Part shown: one piece after another, positions 12,701-27,700 of the stretch
How the letters are laid out: each line of letters starts with the position of its first letter
Position numbering within the stretch: position 1 is the first letter of the stretch
Assembly: GCA_030549495.1 (NCBI GenBank)
Contig: JAUIRK010000708.1
Span: 310,001 to 374,000 of the forward strand
Direction: 5' to 3'
Source: Nectonema munidae
Taxonomy: Eukaryota; Nematomorpha; Nectonematoida; Nectonematidae
DNA length: 64,000 bases
Made by a program: the position numbers and the translations under genes
Notes under the pieces: model-generated
The model's input: the letters and a program-made list of their open reading frames with translations, nothing else
Told to the model about the DNA's origin: nothing
Databases searched by the model: none

Positions 12701-15700
12701 TGAGAAACGAAGATAAGAAATATTAGCCATGATAAAATTTAAAACCTTAACCAAGAATAGGACACAAGTAGAGAAAGGAGCTTATAAACACAAAGAGAAG
12801 AGTTGTTATAAGCAGAATTTGATACTTTAATTTTAGACAAAGCCAGTAGGTAAGCATGTATATTAGTGCCCCATTTGACCCCTCAAAATATAAATTTCTG
12901 GCTACGTTACTGTGTGTATGTATATGTGGATGTGTATGTGAAAAGCCAAATAGAATGAGACCAAATAAAAATGTCAAAAATCGTGAAACGAGCGACATTT
13001 TTGGAAAACCAAAGGGCGATTAATCAGACACTATTTTTTTTATAGGTGCAGGCTCATTGCAATTTAGCAAATTTGTTTCTTAACATTTTGCAAAAGTTTC
13101 AGCAAAAGTGCGAAGAAATGAAGATCCACATCGACTTCTATAACATGACACCTCAACCCCTATGCCTCAATCCACACGAATACAACTTGCGGAGACTTCA
13201 CGAACAATGGTATCACTTGCTACAATCCGGTATACTCATGACTTCACTATTCCATCCATAAAGATTTTTTCTTTCTTTGAAATTGCCAAGTTCATTCATT
13301 TAATCCAAATAGAAACATTGATCGAGTTAAATATGTATGATGAAGTTCATTTTTTGCAAATATAGCAAACAATTCTACAAGAGTTTAGAGGGGAAAACTC
13401 AAAAACTGTTTAGCATTATATAAATCACTCTCGTTATGCGGCTTCATGTTATGCGATTTCGATTTGTGCGGCAAAAAAATTTTAACCCCACCCTCAGCTT
13501 ATGCCTTGAAAAATTCAATTTGCTACGGATTCGTTGTCATGGTAATCGCATTTCGAGAGAGCCACAAGTGTGTCCAACATGGCAATGATTTATAGTTAAT
13601 AACTTGTATAATAAATAATTTTTAATTGTTATTTCTATCTTATCAAAATAAGTTAATTAATTAATCTAGATAATAACTTAATCTTAATTATTATTTCTTA
13701 TTTCTATCCTTATCAAATTTTCTTCATTTTAGTCATATTATGTCTAAATAACAAGATTGATTTAACTCAAAAGAATGAGAAGAAGAAAACACTTTCTTTG
13801 AACATGAAATTAGACATTATTAAAAGATATAAGCAGGGATAAAGCAAAGCAAAATTAAGTAGAGCATTTTCTCTTGGTGAATCCACTATTAGAGGCATTT
13901 TGAATAGAGCAGGCGAGTACCAAGATGCCTTTATGGCAAGTAAAAGTTGGTTTGAAAAATTCAAGAACAGAGCAGGACTTCTTAAGGATGTTAAAATAAC
14001 AGGGGAGGCAGCACGTGCTGATAAAGGTACTGCAACAGTATACCCAGTAGAATTGCATAAAATAATTGAAGAAAATATTTGATTATCGTCAGATTTTTAA
14101 CGTAGATGAGACAGTATTATATTGGAAAAAATGCCCTCAAAAACTTTCTTAGCGAAGAATAAAGCATCACAACCTGGATATACGGTCTCAAAAGAGCGCA
14201 TTACACTTCTTCTTGGAGGGAACGCCGAAGGGAATTTTAAATTAAAGCCGCTATTGCTTAATAACAAAATCCAAGAACGTTAAAATGGAGCAACAAAAAC
14301 TCTTTCCCTGTTATTTGGCGAGCTAATAAAAAAGGATGGGTCACCGCTTCACTATTTGAAGATTGGTTCAAATCCTATTTTTGTTCTGCTGTCGAATTTT
14401 ATTGCAAGAGAAATAATTTGAATTGTAAAGTTTTACTGCTCCTATGGATAATGCACTTGGCCACCCTCGATAACTTATCCGAGAATGTAAAAGTCATATT
14501 TTTGGCCCCTAACACTACGTCGTTACTACAGTCTATGGATCAGGGAATAATTTCTAGCTTCAAAACTTATTATATAAGAAGAGTTTTTTCACGTGTAATT
14601 GACGCTACAACTGGTACAATTTCACTTGAAGATACACAATTTCGAAAACTTTAGAGACACAATTTCACTTGAAGAATTTAGGAAGAATTTTAACCACGCA
14701 ATTGAAAATATTTCTCTTTCAAGGAAAGAGGTAACACCTAAATGTATGAACGGGTTCTGGAAAAAGCTTTTACCAGAATGTCCAATTGATTTTTATGGCT
14801 TCGAAACTCCAGTTAAAAATTTAATTGAAGAGACTGCTTTGATTGGAAAGGATTTAGGTTTCGAAAATGTAGATGAAGAAAACATTCAAGAATTAGTGGA
14901 CTCCCATGCAGCTGATATGGACGATGTTTCTCTTATAGAACTTGAACAATAACAAGCTTTGCAAGAAAAGGACGAAGACGATTGTGAAGAAGTCAAAGAA
15001 ATAACAATAAAAGAACTTGAAGATCTTTTTCACGATTTTGAAAAAGTAAAAAAGAGATTAATGAATATGGACGTAAATCAAAGTATGAAAGTGTGCCGTG
15101 GCCTGGAAGATCAACTTTCCTGCTATCCCAAAATTTATGGTGAAAAGAAACAAAAACATGTACAATTAACTCTTGACAAGTTTTTTACAAAAAATAAATA
15201 AGTTCTAAATTCATTTCTTTTTATTTTCCTACTATGCTTATTATTTGGGTACTTATAAATATATTTATCCTTTTAAACAGTTTTTAGACAAATTAAATTT
15301 TTTCTCTGTAGTATTCAATTTATGCGGTTTCAATTTATTCGGCGATATCACAGGATTAATTAACCGCATAATGCGAGGGATAGGTGTATTTGGATACGGA
15401 ACTAAAATAATGAAAACAAAAATCAAAACGCAAAAATGAAAGAATTAGTGACAATTCATTCTATTTCAAACAAAGTGACTTACAAGTAATGATCGAGAAT
15501 TGGTTGGTAACTCTGTATTTATGAAAACTCTCTGTTTTAATGATCCAATCCTCAATCAACGAGAAGTCAGGAATGGAAGCAGAGGGCAACCTAAACGGGA
15601 AGGAAGAAGAAGGAAAGAGAGCTTAGCTTTAGGATATGGGAGGTTGTGCTTAGAAAGTTCTCTCTCATGTGTCTCCTGCTCTATTCCTTGTATTTTCCTT

Positions 15701-18700
15701 TATTTCATGATAAAGACAGAATATGATTTTCTCTCATGTAATATCATTTGCGCAAAAGTAAATATTGAATTACATTGGTTGAAAGCTAATTTCTGGAACT
15801 AACAATTGACCAAAAGGCATGCGGCTCTAATGCCATTAAACCTTCTTCAATTGCGCAGTTTAGTAAACTATAATTAATTTCTTAGTAAAAGATTTAATTA
15901 GTTTGTTAAACTTTTCAAGCATTTGTCGAATTCTATCAATTGATAATAATGCGAACAATTGATTTGGAGAAAGTTATCTAAATTCCCAAAGCGTCGAGCT
16001 TAGATTTGATTATGATATTATTATTTCTGATATATTCGGATAATGCTATGTCCTCAAATTTTGTTAATACATTTTTGTTTTGTCTCAACCTCATTCTACT
16101 GAAAATTTTTGTACGACTCTTATTTCCAATTCTTGTGTTCACTGTTATGTTTATTTATTATTTATATTTCAAACACCAGAATCCTACGTTTTATGTACCA
16201 ATATAAGTATCTTACTTTTGTCATATATAGCCTTCCTTATTCTATATAATTGCATTCCAATTTAATGTGAAAGGTTCTCAATCTATAGTTAGCTATACAA
16301 TAAACAGTTCACTTAGTTATATAGATAACAACAAAAAACGGATAAAAATTTGTTCCCTAACTTTTTATCCTTTTTCCTGTTGTCTTATAAAACTATAATG
16401 AACTATTTATAAACTTAAATTATTTAAAAAAAATATTTTAGTTTCAAATGATAGATTTTAAAAATTTTTATTAAAATCAAAAAAAATTTAAAAAAGATTT
16501 TAAATAAAAAAAATTTGAAAAGATTTCAACTTGAAATTAAAATGCTATATACTAACACACCGAATAATTAAGTAAAATCTCACTTTCACAAAAAAACCAG
16601 CGAATCTTTTGCTAAAAAACGCCAGAATGATTTCAATGGATAGATTTTTTTTTAATTTTCTGCTTCTTCTTAAAATATGACTTTTGAATGAAAAGAAATA
16701 TATAAAAAAAGGGAAAATTTTTGTATTCCTGAAAGTCTATTTTATGAATCGGATAAATCGAATTGCTATAAAAACTTTTGTGCACTTTTTTTGAAACATC
16801 TTATTTTTTTCTTAATTTTTGGCTGGGATGGGCCTTGAAAAGTTATTAAAAGAATTTTGCGTTCATTTATTAACTTTCGCAATATTCACTGACCGTTGTC
16901 CGTATTTCGAGAATAATACACTTCACTTAACACATTCATTATATATAAAAAAAATGATATGTTTTCATAATAAGATGTACATTGTACAAACAGCTAACGT
17001 ATTTTCAAATCAATTATTTTGTGAGATAGAGAGTTAATTTATAATTTAGTTAAGCCTTTGAGGACCAGTGTAACACGGATTTAGTCTTTTTTAAGTATAT
17101 AAAATTCAATTGAACAGATTAATCTTAAAATTTCTGATCTTCAAAGGGTTAACTAGTAGTAGTTTACTTTGATTGGTTTATATAACTAGTTATGCGTATT
17201 CACTTAGTTAGTTGGATTTTATATATTTTATTTGGTAGAGATTATATATCGGTCATGACAGAAAATTTTACCCTGGTGTAAATGTCTGTTTTTCAGAATT
17301 TGTGCATAAGTACTAATAATGATGCTGTAATTTTATTTATTCGTTTTTCCACTCATTCCCATGTATCTAGAAGTATCTAATCTTTATGGAGAGTTAGGGG
17401 GTTTAACGCCAGCGCTTCACACTTAAAGGTAGAATCTGGCGAGTCGACCAAGCAGTTCTAATGCCTCATTGCATTTTTGATTTAGGAGACTTGACTCTAT
17501 TGAAAGTGCATGCCTTCTGTAACTTCGATTACTTGATGGCTGTGATTCAAAGTTGTTCCATCATCTACTTGCTCAGCATTCTGGAGTACACTCTCAAATT
17601 GTTCATCGACTACGAACTACTTCTTGTCTTTTCAACGATCAAGCAGGCCATCAACACCCTCACCCACGATCACATTCATCTAGCAACTGAAATTATTGGA
17701 CGCCTAAGAACTATTGAAAGTACAATATTTTCCCTTCTTCAATAACACTTTTACTTGTTTAACACAAACAACAGCATCCGGTGGGCAGAGGTATGGTAAA
17801 ATCCATTCCCCTTCGCCCCACCGGCTATCCCGCTCTTTTTGAGATTTAAGGTATTTGGGTGTATGTATTGTCGTATGTATGTATGTATGTATGTATGTAT
17901 GTATGTATGTATGTATGTATGTATGTATGTATGTATGTATGTATGTATGTATGTATGTATGTGTGTGTGTATATGTATGTCTAGATGTTTTTTGTGTCAG
18001 ACGTATATTTTAATACAAATAAACAGCATAATTTGTGTTAAGAATGTCAAAAAATTCCGTTAAAATTATTTACGTCACTCTGACTCTATTGGTTGAATGA
18101 AGAAAATTTGTCTATTGCGTGTATGAGTATAAATTTATATATCCCTAATAAAATTTTTAAATCAGATGTGAGCCCTTTAGATTAGAAGAAATAGATTTGA
18201 AAGAAAGAAAATAGTGCATTCATGAGAGACCTTCATTGAGTGACAATAAGATTTGGATTACCCCTGGGGTTTTTCCGAGAAAACGTTCCATTTTGGTTTT
18301 TGTGGAAAAATCCTGCGTTTTGTCTACAGTAAAGCTACACGTATTTATTACAGGAGTCGGCGAATTCACCGACAACAAATTACCGACATACACCCTTTAT
18401 CGAATACACATTTCACCGAAACTCAAGTAAATATTACTACTGCTTTCAAATAATAATCGATAATTATAATTTAATTATTGATTATATTTGAAGCATAAGC
18501 AATATACGTAATTATTATATTCAAAATTTTAATTAACCTAAAATTAATTCAAATTTAATTCTAAATTTTGCTTCCCCACTCTGTAGTAGGGAATTTTTAA
18601 CTAAATAACAATTGAATTGCTAATCTATTGAACAAAAAGTCAAATCATTCACATTAGCGTCGAGAAAATGTTCGGTCTTGAATATATCAAGCAGTGGTAT

Positions 18701-21700
18701 ATTTCTTGCACACTTGTGCTTATAACAAAGTTGCATTATTGACTTGGTTGTGCATACTTATGACAAAATGGAATTATCGAGTAGGTACTTGTTTATTTTA
18801 GAAGCCCTTTTATGCCAAATAGAAGAACAGTGGCGAATAAAATATAAACCATCGTGTTTTAACCGATTTACGTACGGCCAAGCAAAGCATACCACTTTAA
18901 TAACAATTCCTATATAATTCCACTTAAAGTAAGAAGTCGTGTGCATTTCCTTTGAGACATTTGGTCTTAAATTGTGAATACAAAGAAAAGTAGACGATTA
19001 GTTTTCAAAAAAAAATATGACCTTGCCTCTTTAAGGACCATAGTTTTATGACTAACCGTTAGCTTTATCTTTCAACAAAATTTAATAAATTTAAAGCAAA
19101 CGATTTTCATTTCTTAGCAGTTTTTATAGGATTAAAGAGTGATCTATAATAAGTTCTTTTCAGGCGAACAACTGCTAAACATCAAAAACTTAGTCATTCA
19201 AGCAATGGAGTGGTGTGACTCCTATACGCGACCAATCATTGTGCCTCTTTCTTCTTGGCTGGAGTATCCTCTTCACAACACGCTATTCACTTTTGCTGTA
19301 AAACACACGACTGGCGTTTCCCAAATTTCGCACAATGCACAATACATATACCTGGTTACTGAGGACAACTCAATCAAGGTTTTTCACATTCCGTCCACCA
19401 AACTGTCCACTATACTCACAGGTTTGCCTTTGAATAAATTCTTTTTTTTAAATGGGAAAATATTTTAATTTAAGATTTATATACTTATATTATTGATATA
19501 ATTCTTTGAAATTTAGTTGTTAGCATTAAATCTTTAAAATTAACCTTTTTAGAATACTTTTTTTTTTAAATTAATACAAAAAATTGGATCAAAAAATATC
19601 TGGTTTTGTCATGAATGTTAAATTCCTTTTTCATGAATGTTAATTTCCAAGGGGCTTGAGTAAGGTTTGTTAGGTACTGGGTTTCGATAACTCAAGGTCT
19701 TGGGTTCGATCCCGCATCAAGCCTACTTTCTCATAGTTCGATGGAAGCGTTGCAATTGTGCCTTCTCGATGAAAACACCCCATGGACCTTTATATAATTT
19801 GGAATTTGTAGTGGTATTCTCATTTTATCACAACTTTTAGATTAATTTAATTAACTTTAAAGAAAGAAATAGTTCATAACATCTCCAATGAGTTAAGTAA
19901 CTATATTTAGTTAAAAAAAATTCTAAAATTTTTTAGAAAAAAAAATGAAAAATGGAAAAATATGTTTTCGCTTTAAATACATATTTATTATAGAATATGG
20001 ATTCCTTACAAAGAAGTAGAGGAGTATATGTGGTAAGATAGAAAGAATAATCCTCTGAGGGCCGGAATTTTGAAGTCTAATCATCTATTTCATTTTAAAT
20101 AAAGTTTTGTGTTTAGTTTTTGATACACCAGTGTCACAATAATCCTCAAACGCTAAAAAAGAAGTAAATGAAATGAATTCAAGTAAAATATTTATAGTCA
20201 TATTTTGTCCTTTTTAGGCCAAAGTTCCCATAGGCATAAATTATATTATAGGAAAAGTATCAAAATGAAAAATCTTCAGTTACTCTATAACTTTACAATT
20301 TTGTCTTTTAATTAGGTCCAAGTGAGAGCATATTTCAAATATTGACACCTGCAAAAGATCCATACCTTTTAGCTGCAACCAAAGATCACGTTTTTTGTTG
20401 GGACGTTCAGAAATTTGAACTGTGCTACAAAACAATCGCGTATACTTTATTCACTTTAATTATACTATTTTGTGAAATTTCGTTGTTTAACAAATTTTTT
20501 AAATTTATATTTGGAATTATAAAGCATAAATAGGATGGGATTTAACAAATTTGCATTTTTAATATATTTTTTTTATTTAAGTTATTTTAAATTGTTTGTA
20601 AATTATAATTATTACTTAATTTTTTTGCTATTTTAATTTGTATAATTTTTTTTTGATATATTTGAATCAAGTTCAAAAGTAAAAAAGTAATCCAAATAAA
20701 CGTATCCAATAAAATAAATATCATTATAGTTTTTTGGGAAAAAAATATTACTTTTTTCTAACTAAAATTTTTTTTTCTAATTCATACAAAAACTTATCAT
20801 CAATATTGTTTTGGAAGCAAAATAATTGACTTGTTTCAAAATCTTTTTACTTCATTGTTTGTGATTAATTTTTCCTAATTGGCACATTCATCAATCACAT
20901 TTTCATTGTTTTCAAAAGTGTTCAACCGCATCAATTTTATGATTATTATTTAACATCCGAGGTAGGGTGTCCACCCCGGGAATCTCATCGCCTATTCCCC
21001 GGGGAATTTCTGAAATTTTTACTCTTCGTCCTCGAAACTCATTCTTCGACTCCCCGAGGAGTTTTGAGTTTTTCGATTTGCTTCTGTGCTGAACTGTTTG
21101 ATGAAAATTTTAGGCTAATTTTATAATTTTAAGTCAAATCAATTTTTTAAATCTACATTTTTTGATGAAACAAAAAAGTTGTATTAAAGCAGAAATAAAA
21201 TAATGAAAAAAAAGTTTGACCTTTATTTGGAAACCAAAAGAAGGCCCGAAGTTTTGGAAAATTTGTTCAAGAATTTAAAAAGCATAAAACAAACATCTGT
21301 AGACTCCGAACGAGTGTTTTCATCAATGAGATATTTTTCTACGAAAATAGGAAACCAGTTGAACGATGAAACTTTGAACGCCCTACTATTTCTTAGATAT
21401 TTTTTCAAAACATAATTTTATTCAACTTTTAAACTAATAAAAAACTTTCAGAATACTTTATATTTTTTCATTTTAGAAGAGTTTTTTTATTGTGAAAAAA
21501 TCGTTTTTTCTTCCCCGGGGAATTTCAAAAATTACGAGGTCCTCGTTCCCCGGGGAATGAAAAAAAGACCTTAAAGTGGACACACTAATCCGAGGTAACC
21601 AAATTATCATCGACCATTGTAATGAGTTCAAAGTTTACAGTTATCAGTTGCTCTAACTCTTTATTACTACTGACCTTGTTCTAACTTCTTTAAAATTTTT

Positions 21701-24700
21701 TAAAAAATATATTAAAAAATTTAAACTTTTTTGACTTGCAAAAAGAAAAAACTTTTTTTCGAAAAGATGTTAATTTTAAAGAAAAACTTAACCTAAAAAA
21801 ACTTTCTTCCAAAATTTTTTCGTTATAATAGAATTTTGCTATATCAGGAGTTTAAAGAAAATTTGCTTTATTTTTGAAGGAACTGATAGAATCCAATCGT
21901 TATAATCCATATTCGTGAAATATAAGTGAAAACTGTTAAATTTACCTACCAAAATCTAAATTTTTAACATATGTTCCATAAATAATATTTAGTTGTTATA
22001 TTTACGGAATTATATATGCCTAGTTGGTGATTATTACATGCTTAAATCTTCTCAATCATTTTACTTTAAACTGATATTTTTGTATTTTTTGGTTTTCTGT
22101 ATTTATTGAATATCGATTTTAATGAATACCTTTAAAATAGCAACAAAATACACTTTTTTAATTTTAATGATTTTTTAGTCCTTATAAAAAGTAATTACCT
22201 TATTCTTTTGCTTTTATGAATAATAGATACGATAATGAAAGCATCACATTAATCACGGTATCGAAGGAACAATACTTTTTCACTGGAACCTCTTTGGGTA
22301 ATGTAAACATCTATCAAATTAAAAATGGAACATTGTTAAAAACATTTCAACCTAACACTACAAGCTTAGCTGCTTTACTTGTCAATACTCACGAAGAAGT
22401 CATTGCAACAGGTAATTTCTGTTTTTTTTTCACATTTAAATAATATTTTTTTTTATAAAATGTATAAATTTTATGGATAATGACATCAAAATATTTTTAT
22501 AATTCGCACTAAAGTGAAAGATTTAATGAATTAAATTTTCCTTAAATTTACCTTTCAAGTCTCTTTGCATAAATAAAATATTTTGGGGATACCCTTATTC
22601 ATCGTTGTCTGCTTTTTTCGTCTGCTTTTCTTTTTAAATCACTTAGAGGTATTGGAGTTAAAAATTGTAATATTTAAATTGACAGAATATTTCATTTTTC
22701 TTATGATATCATAGGTTAGTAAATATTTTATCCAAAATGGAATTAGATGTGATTTTTTTTAAATTTAATTGCTTAATCATTTTATGATATCTTCTCTTTA
22801 TATGTTCTTTTGAATGAAATTCTAAATTTTTTATTAAATGTATTATTAATTTTTTAAAAATTTATTATGTGTTCTAGATTTCGAAGTTACATAGTTAAAC
22901 TGTAGATATCTATCTGGAGATATCATCTCAAAATTCAAGGTATTTGCCGATGATATTAAATTATATGATTTTTCTGATGATTGTGGTAGCTCTAACTTAC
23001 AGCGTGATTTGATAAAAGTTTTTGAGTGGTGCAACAGATGATGATTAAAATTTAACTTCTCTAAATGCATACCTTTGTAAATAGGACATCTAGAAAATAT
23101 TTCCTCGGCTGTTATAAACTTGAGAAGGTTGATTCGCAAAATTGATTCGCTACTTATCATCAAGTGTGTAGATCCACTTCTTTATAAAGCGATAATAAGA
23201 ATTAGTTTGTTAATAAGCGTGAGTAAGTTATGTTATGTTATATCTAACTTTATATTAAATTAACTAAGACTAAAAAATCATTAAGAATTACCTTAATTCA
23301 AAGTGTTAAAATGTTTTGCGTCAAAGAATGGCGTAGTCAATGTATTGCAATAAAATATTTCAGCAAACACTATAAATTCGTTTATGACAATCTTCTAAAT
23401 ATTACTATTTACGATTACATTTAATTTAAATAGATGCTAATAGTTTCAAGCAAAGACTAGAGTATTTACTGAAATTTCTAGTAAACAGTAGTCACCACGC
23501 TTTTTCTGTTCATATACAGATTTCCTATTAATACAAACAAACACACAGATATTAATATTTTAGTATTCACAATTGCTGAATGAAAAATCATTAGTCGCTT
23601 TTTACGACATTGACAGCCGTAAATGCGTCTATTATTCCAATATCTAAACCTTTCTTTCACCTCCAAGTTTCATGTATTTATTTTTTAAATTAAATTTTCC
23701 CTTAAAAAAAAAAAAAAAAGAAAAAAAATTTTAAAAAAAAAATAATTTTTTTCCCCCAACTTTTTTTTTTAAATATAATGAAAAAAAAAAAAAGGAGTAT
23801 TGTAGTTGGAAATTAAAAATTTACAAAAACAACAACCAACATTAACAACCCTCCCCCTTACACCTACGACCCTAACCTCCTTTCTTTCTTCGCGTTATGT
23901 TTAAAAAAGGCGATTGTTGGCGAAAATTCATTTGTTTTTAAATCTTTGTGCCAATAAATTGTTTACTCTTTCCCTGTTTTCTTTATTTATATTTTATTTA
24001 GTGTTTATTGGGGTTTTTCGGATCTATGAGTTTAAAAATACTATACTACTATATATGCTATACCATATGTAGGCAAAATTCCTTTTATTTTGGCAGTAAG
24101 CACGACCTTATCTAATTTTAATTTTTATCTAATCAGTGTTCCTATAAATTTGATTTATTTTTATCAACCGATCTATATAAGTTTCAAATAAATATTATAT
24201 TTTAATATATAAAATATTTTTACTGTAATATGATTCTTTGTACATATTTGAACCTTTAGGGACACACTGTATTTTATTAATTTGGTAACTAACTCTATAT
24301 CTATCTGAATAGCTAACATATACATTGAATTCATTCTAAGTATACGTTGTTATTTACGTTTTGATGGCCAGTATGACGTCAGTTTCTCAAGAAAGCGAAA
24401 TCGTCTGCTTTAAATATATGAAATTGCATTGAAACAGAAAGGTGGCAATTCATTCTTCCAGATTGTTCTCCTCAAAGCTTTTATCCTACACAACATTTTC
24501 CCTGACGATATTTAATTGCTTACTTTGCGTAATTTTTGGTGTAGCTGGGATTAACACTAGAATCGAATTCTCTAAATCAAAACCAAATTTTGTCTTATTT
24601 TCCTTTCACAAGTAAATTAATAATCTAGCTTGAAGTGTTTTCATCCACATGGCTAAATGGCATCGCTTGTGCCAAACTACGAGCAAAAAATCTTGATGCG

Positions 24701-27700
24701 TGATCGAACCTGACACCTTTTGCTAGGCAGTATCTAACCAACTTCACTTATGTTTTAGTTACTCATAGTGGAAGTTTGAGGATCTGGCTCATCGAAAATA
24801 TGAGTTTACTTGATAAAGTGGATGAGATATCTGCAAGTCGAGTGATCAACGCCAAAGTGACTGATAATGACGCGTTCATTGTTTTGGTTTGTGAGAACAA
24901 AGAAGTCCAAGTTCGCTCCTTCATTACAGGAAATTTGGTGAAAAAAATGGAAATCAGCTACGAAGTAAAAAAATTTTTACTCCGACATTTTTAATTAAAT
25001 TTTGAGTTTGGGTAGGAAATACATCAGAGGGGAGAAAATATCTTACGTGCTTGGACAAAAGGGGACATAGGAATGGAAATTTGGAAATTATAATAATTTT
25101 TATTAAAATATACAAATGTTCAAAAATTTTGAGTGAATTCACAAATTTTCCATGCTTCGATATGAAATATCAAATTTTATAACCACTTTTTTGACAAATC
25201 TACATATAAAGCTAAGGGTACCGTGGGGTGTTTTCATTGAGAAGGCACAATTTCGCCGCTTCTATCGAATTATGATAAAGTAGTCTTGATACAAGATCGA
25301 ACCCAAGACTTTGAGTTAACGAAGCCCTGTATCTAACCAACCTTACTTACGCCAACTTAAATTTTACCCTATGGTGTTAAATTTTTTTGCCGAAAAAGTT
25401 ATTTATATTCCTTAAAACGGAATCAATCAAAATGATAATACGGATAATAGATATTTGATTTTTTTATCTCAAGCTTTCTACCATATAGCAAATTAATTAG
25501 TTTTTTCAGCCGTATATGAAATTAAAAAATTTTTTTTTATATTAACCCGTTAACGACCAGAATAATCAGACGATATCTAGTATAAATCAGAATAAGTCGA
25601 CATATGTTGACTGTGGTCGATAACCGATTAAGCAAAGAAAGTTTGCGGTCTTTTTCATTTTCGCCATTCTACTCTCGTCTAAGACGACATTTCTCTGCTT
25701 TTTATTGTTACAATTAATTTGATTATTTTTAAATTTATATTTTTTATTGATATAGTTTGATTAGATAGTGATTAGTTCATATCATCAAAAAAATACATAT
25801 ATATATCATTTAGGATAATTAAAAAAACCTTAGTACTTTTCGGTTATCTCCCCCCCCCCTAAAAATTTTTTAAAAAAGCAGACGATATTTTCGGAAAATT
25901 TATATATGTATATAAAGTGAAATTATATATCTCTGTTATCTTCTTCCCACTCCGTAAAAAAGTAAATCATTCACTAAAAAAAATTTTTTAGAATGGGGGG
26001 GGGGGGGGGGGGGGAGATAACAGAAAAGTACCCCTTTAAGGAGTTCAAATGAAAATATTCCGGTGTTCTTATAACCACCACTTTCTTCAGTTCTTTGTAA
26101 GAAGTGAACGACTATATTTTACAAAGAAGAAGCAAAGTTAGAGGAGGAGAAGAAACAGATGTAAGCAATAATAATGTGTTTTATCACAAAAAAGACTCCT
26201 TATAAGTCTGCTAAGAGGTTTTTTTTTAATTTACCTATATAATAAAATGGAGTTTTCCTATTGCGTTTATATATATTATTGATATTTTTAGATGATATAT
26301 TAAAAATTGAATGTTTTGACTATTGAACTTCAAGGTGAACAGCACAAAAGTGTCAAAGATTGCAAACGTTTTTAGTTTTACTTTTTTAAACTGGCATATC
26401 TCATAAAGCTCAAGTTAAAAAAAACTTTGAAATTTTTCCTACACTACCAAATCCATTCATTTGGATCATGTTTTAACTATTTACCGATTTTAAATGAAGT
26501 ATTCGACATCTTAATAACGAAAGATTGAGATGATTGTCATGAATTGTCATTGTGAGCTTGCATTCACTGAAACTTGAAGCCATTTTGGTGTATTAATTGA
26601 TGTCTAAATTTTCTATATGCACCAGGCCAGTGGCACTGATATTTCAGTAAAAAAATATTAAATATTATCTATAAACTTTTTCGTTTAAAAAAACTTGGAT
26701 TTGTATAAACTTCAAATACCGATGTGACCTGGAAATTTAAGTAGTATAAGAAAATTTTTTGAGTTTTTTAGACTTTCATACATTTTCTTTTACGAATATA
26801 TCATTTTGATTGGGAACTTTTTTAAAAAAATTAATATATCTTTAACATAAAAAATTGTTCCTGTAGAGGAACATTGGCCTTAAATGAGATTAACCCATTT
26901 AAGGGTCCATGGATCCCTGACCGGTATATGGCTGCCTCTCAGGGACTCCGTGAACAGTTATCCATTTTTGTAAAAAATACTTAAAATGAGTGGAAATAGT
27001 CAACGAATTTGTACGCATAAAAGTAACTGAAACACAAAGCTAACTTTTAAAGCTCGAATTTGTCGTTTCTTCTTGAATTCACTTAAAATTAGCTTTGCTA
27101 CCGATATTTTCCGTCATTTGAGTTCCAATAATAATTCATGTCAATAAAATAAAGTACAAATACTAAATGAATGCGAGGTTGTAGAGGGTTCATAGCTTTC
27201 ATCAACTTTTTAAATTGGACCATGACTGAATAGAAGTTAAGAACCCGTGTCCAGGGCCATCTGACAGCATGCGATGAAACTTTATTCTTAGCTGTTTATC
27301 TTCTATCTTGCTTAGGTTACTGCGATGGCTCTTTCTCCAAATTCTCGCTTTGTCCTTCTTTCCTTAACAGACTTCAAGATATACGTTCATGAAGTTCGAA
27401 ACCTAGCACTCAACAAAGTGTTTTCGCGGCATAATGACAAAATTGTCAGCATCAATGTAATTTTATTTTTTTATCATTTTTGAACAAGTTATTTGGAAAT
27501 GTCTTTAAAGTTTTGAGAACCAACCACTGAGACACCAGTGTCGCAAGAAACTGAAATCGTTCGTACTAATTTTATAATATATAAAATTCAATTGAAAAAG
27601 AAGGCAGACAATTAGTCTTCAAAATTCTTGTCCTCAAACTTCAAAGAGTTAATTCAACTAATTAGTTTTTAAAAAAATATTTTAATCACCTTGTATCTAT

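Noticed and set aside
12747-12998. 83-codon minus-strand ORF with His-rich and hydrophobic stretches
   Set aside because: It lies within the dispersed repeat at 12500-12912, and the partner copy at 51.1 kb does not preserve it as a full ORF.
15500-15802. 100-codon ORF
   Set aside because: No similarity to NWD sequence, no fitting splice phase and no domain; treated as chance.
17839-18063. Cys-Met-Tyr-Val repeat ORF
   Set aside because: Translation of the (ATGT)n microsatellite.
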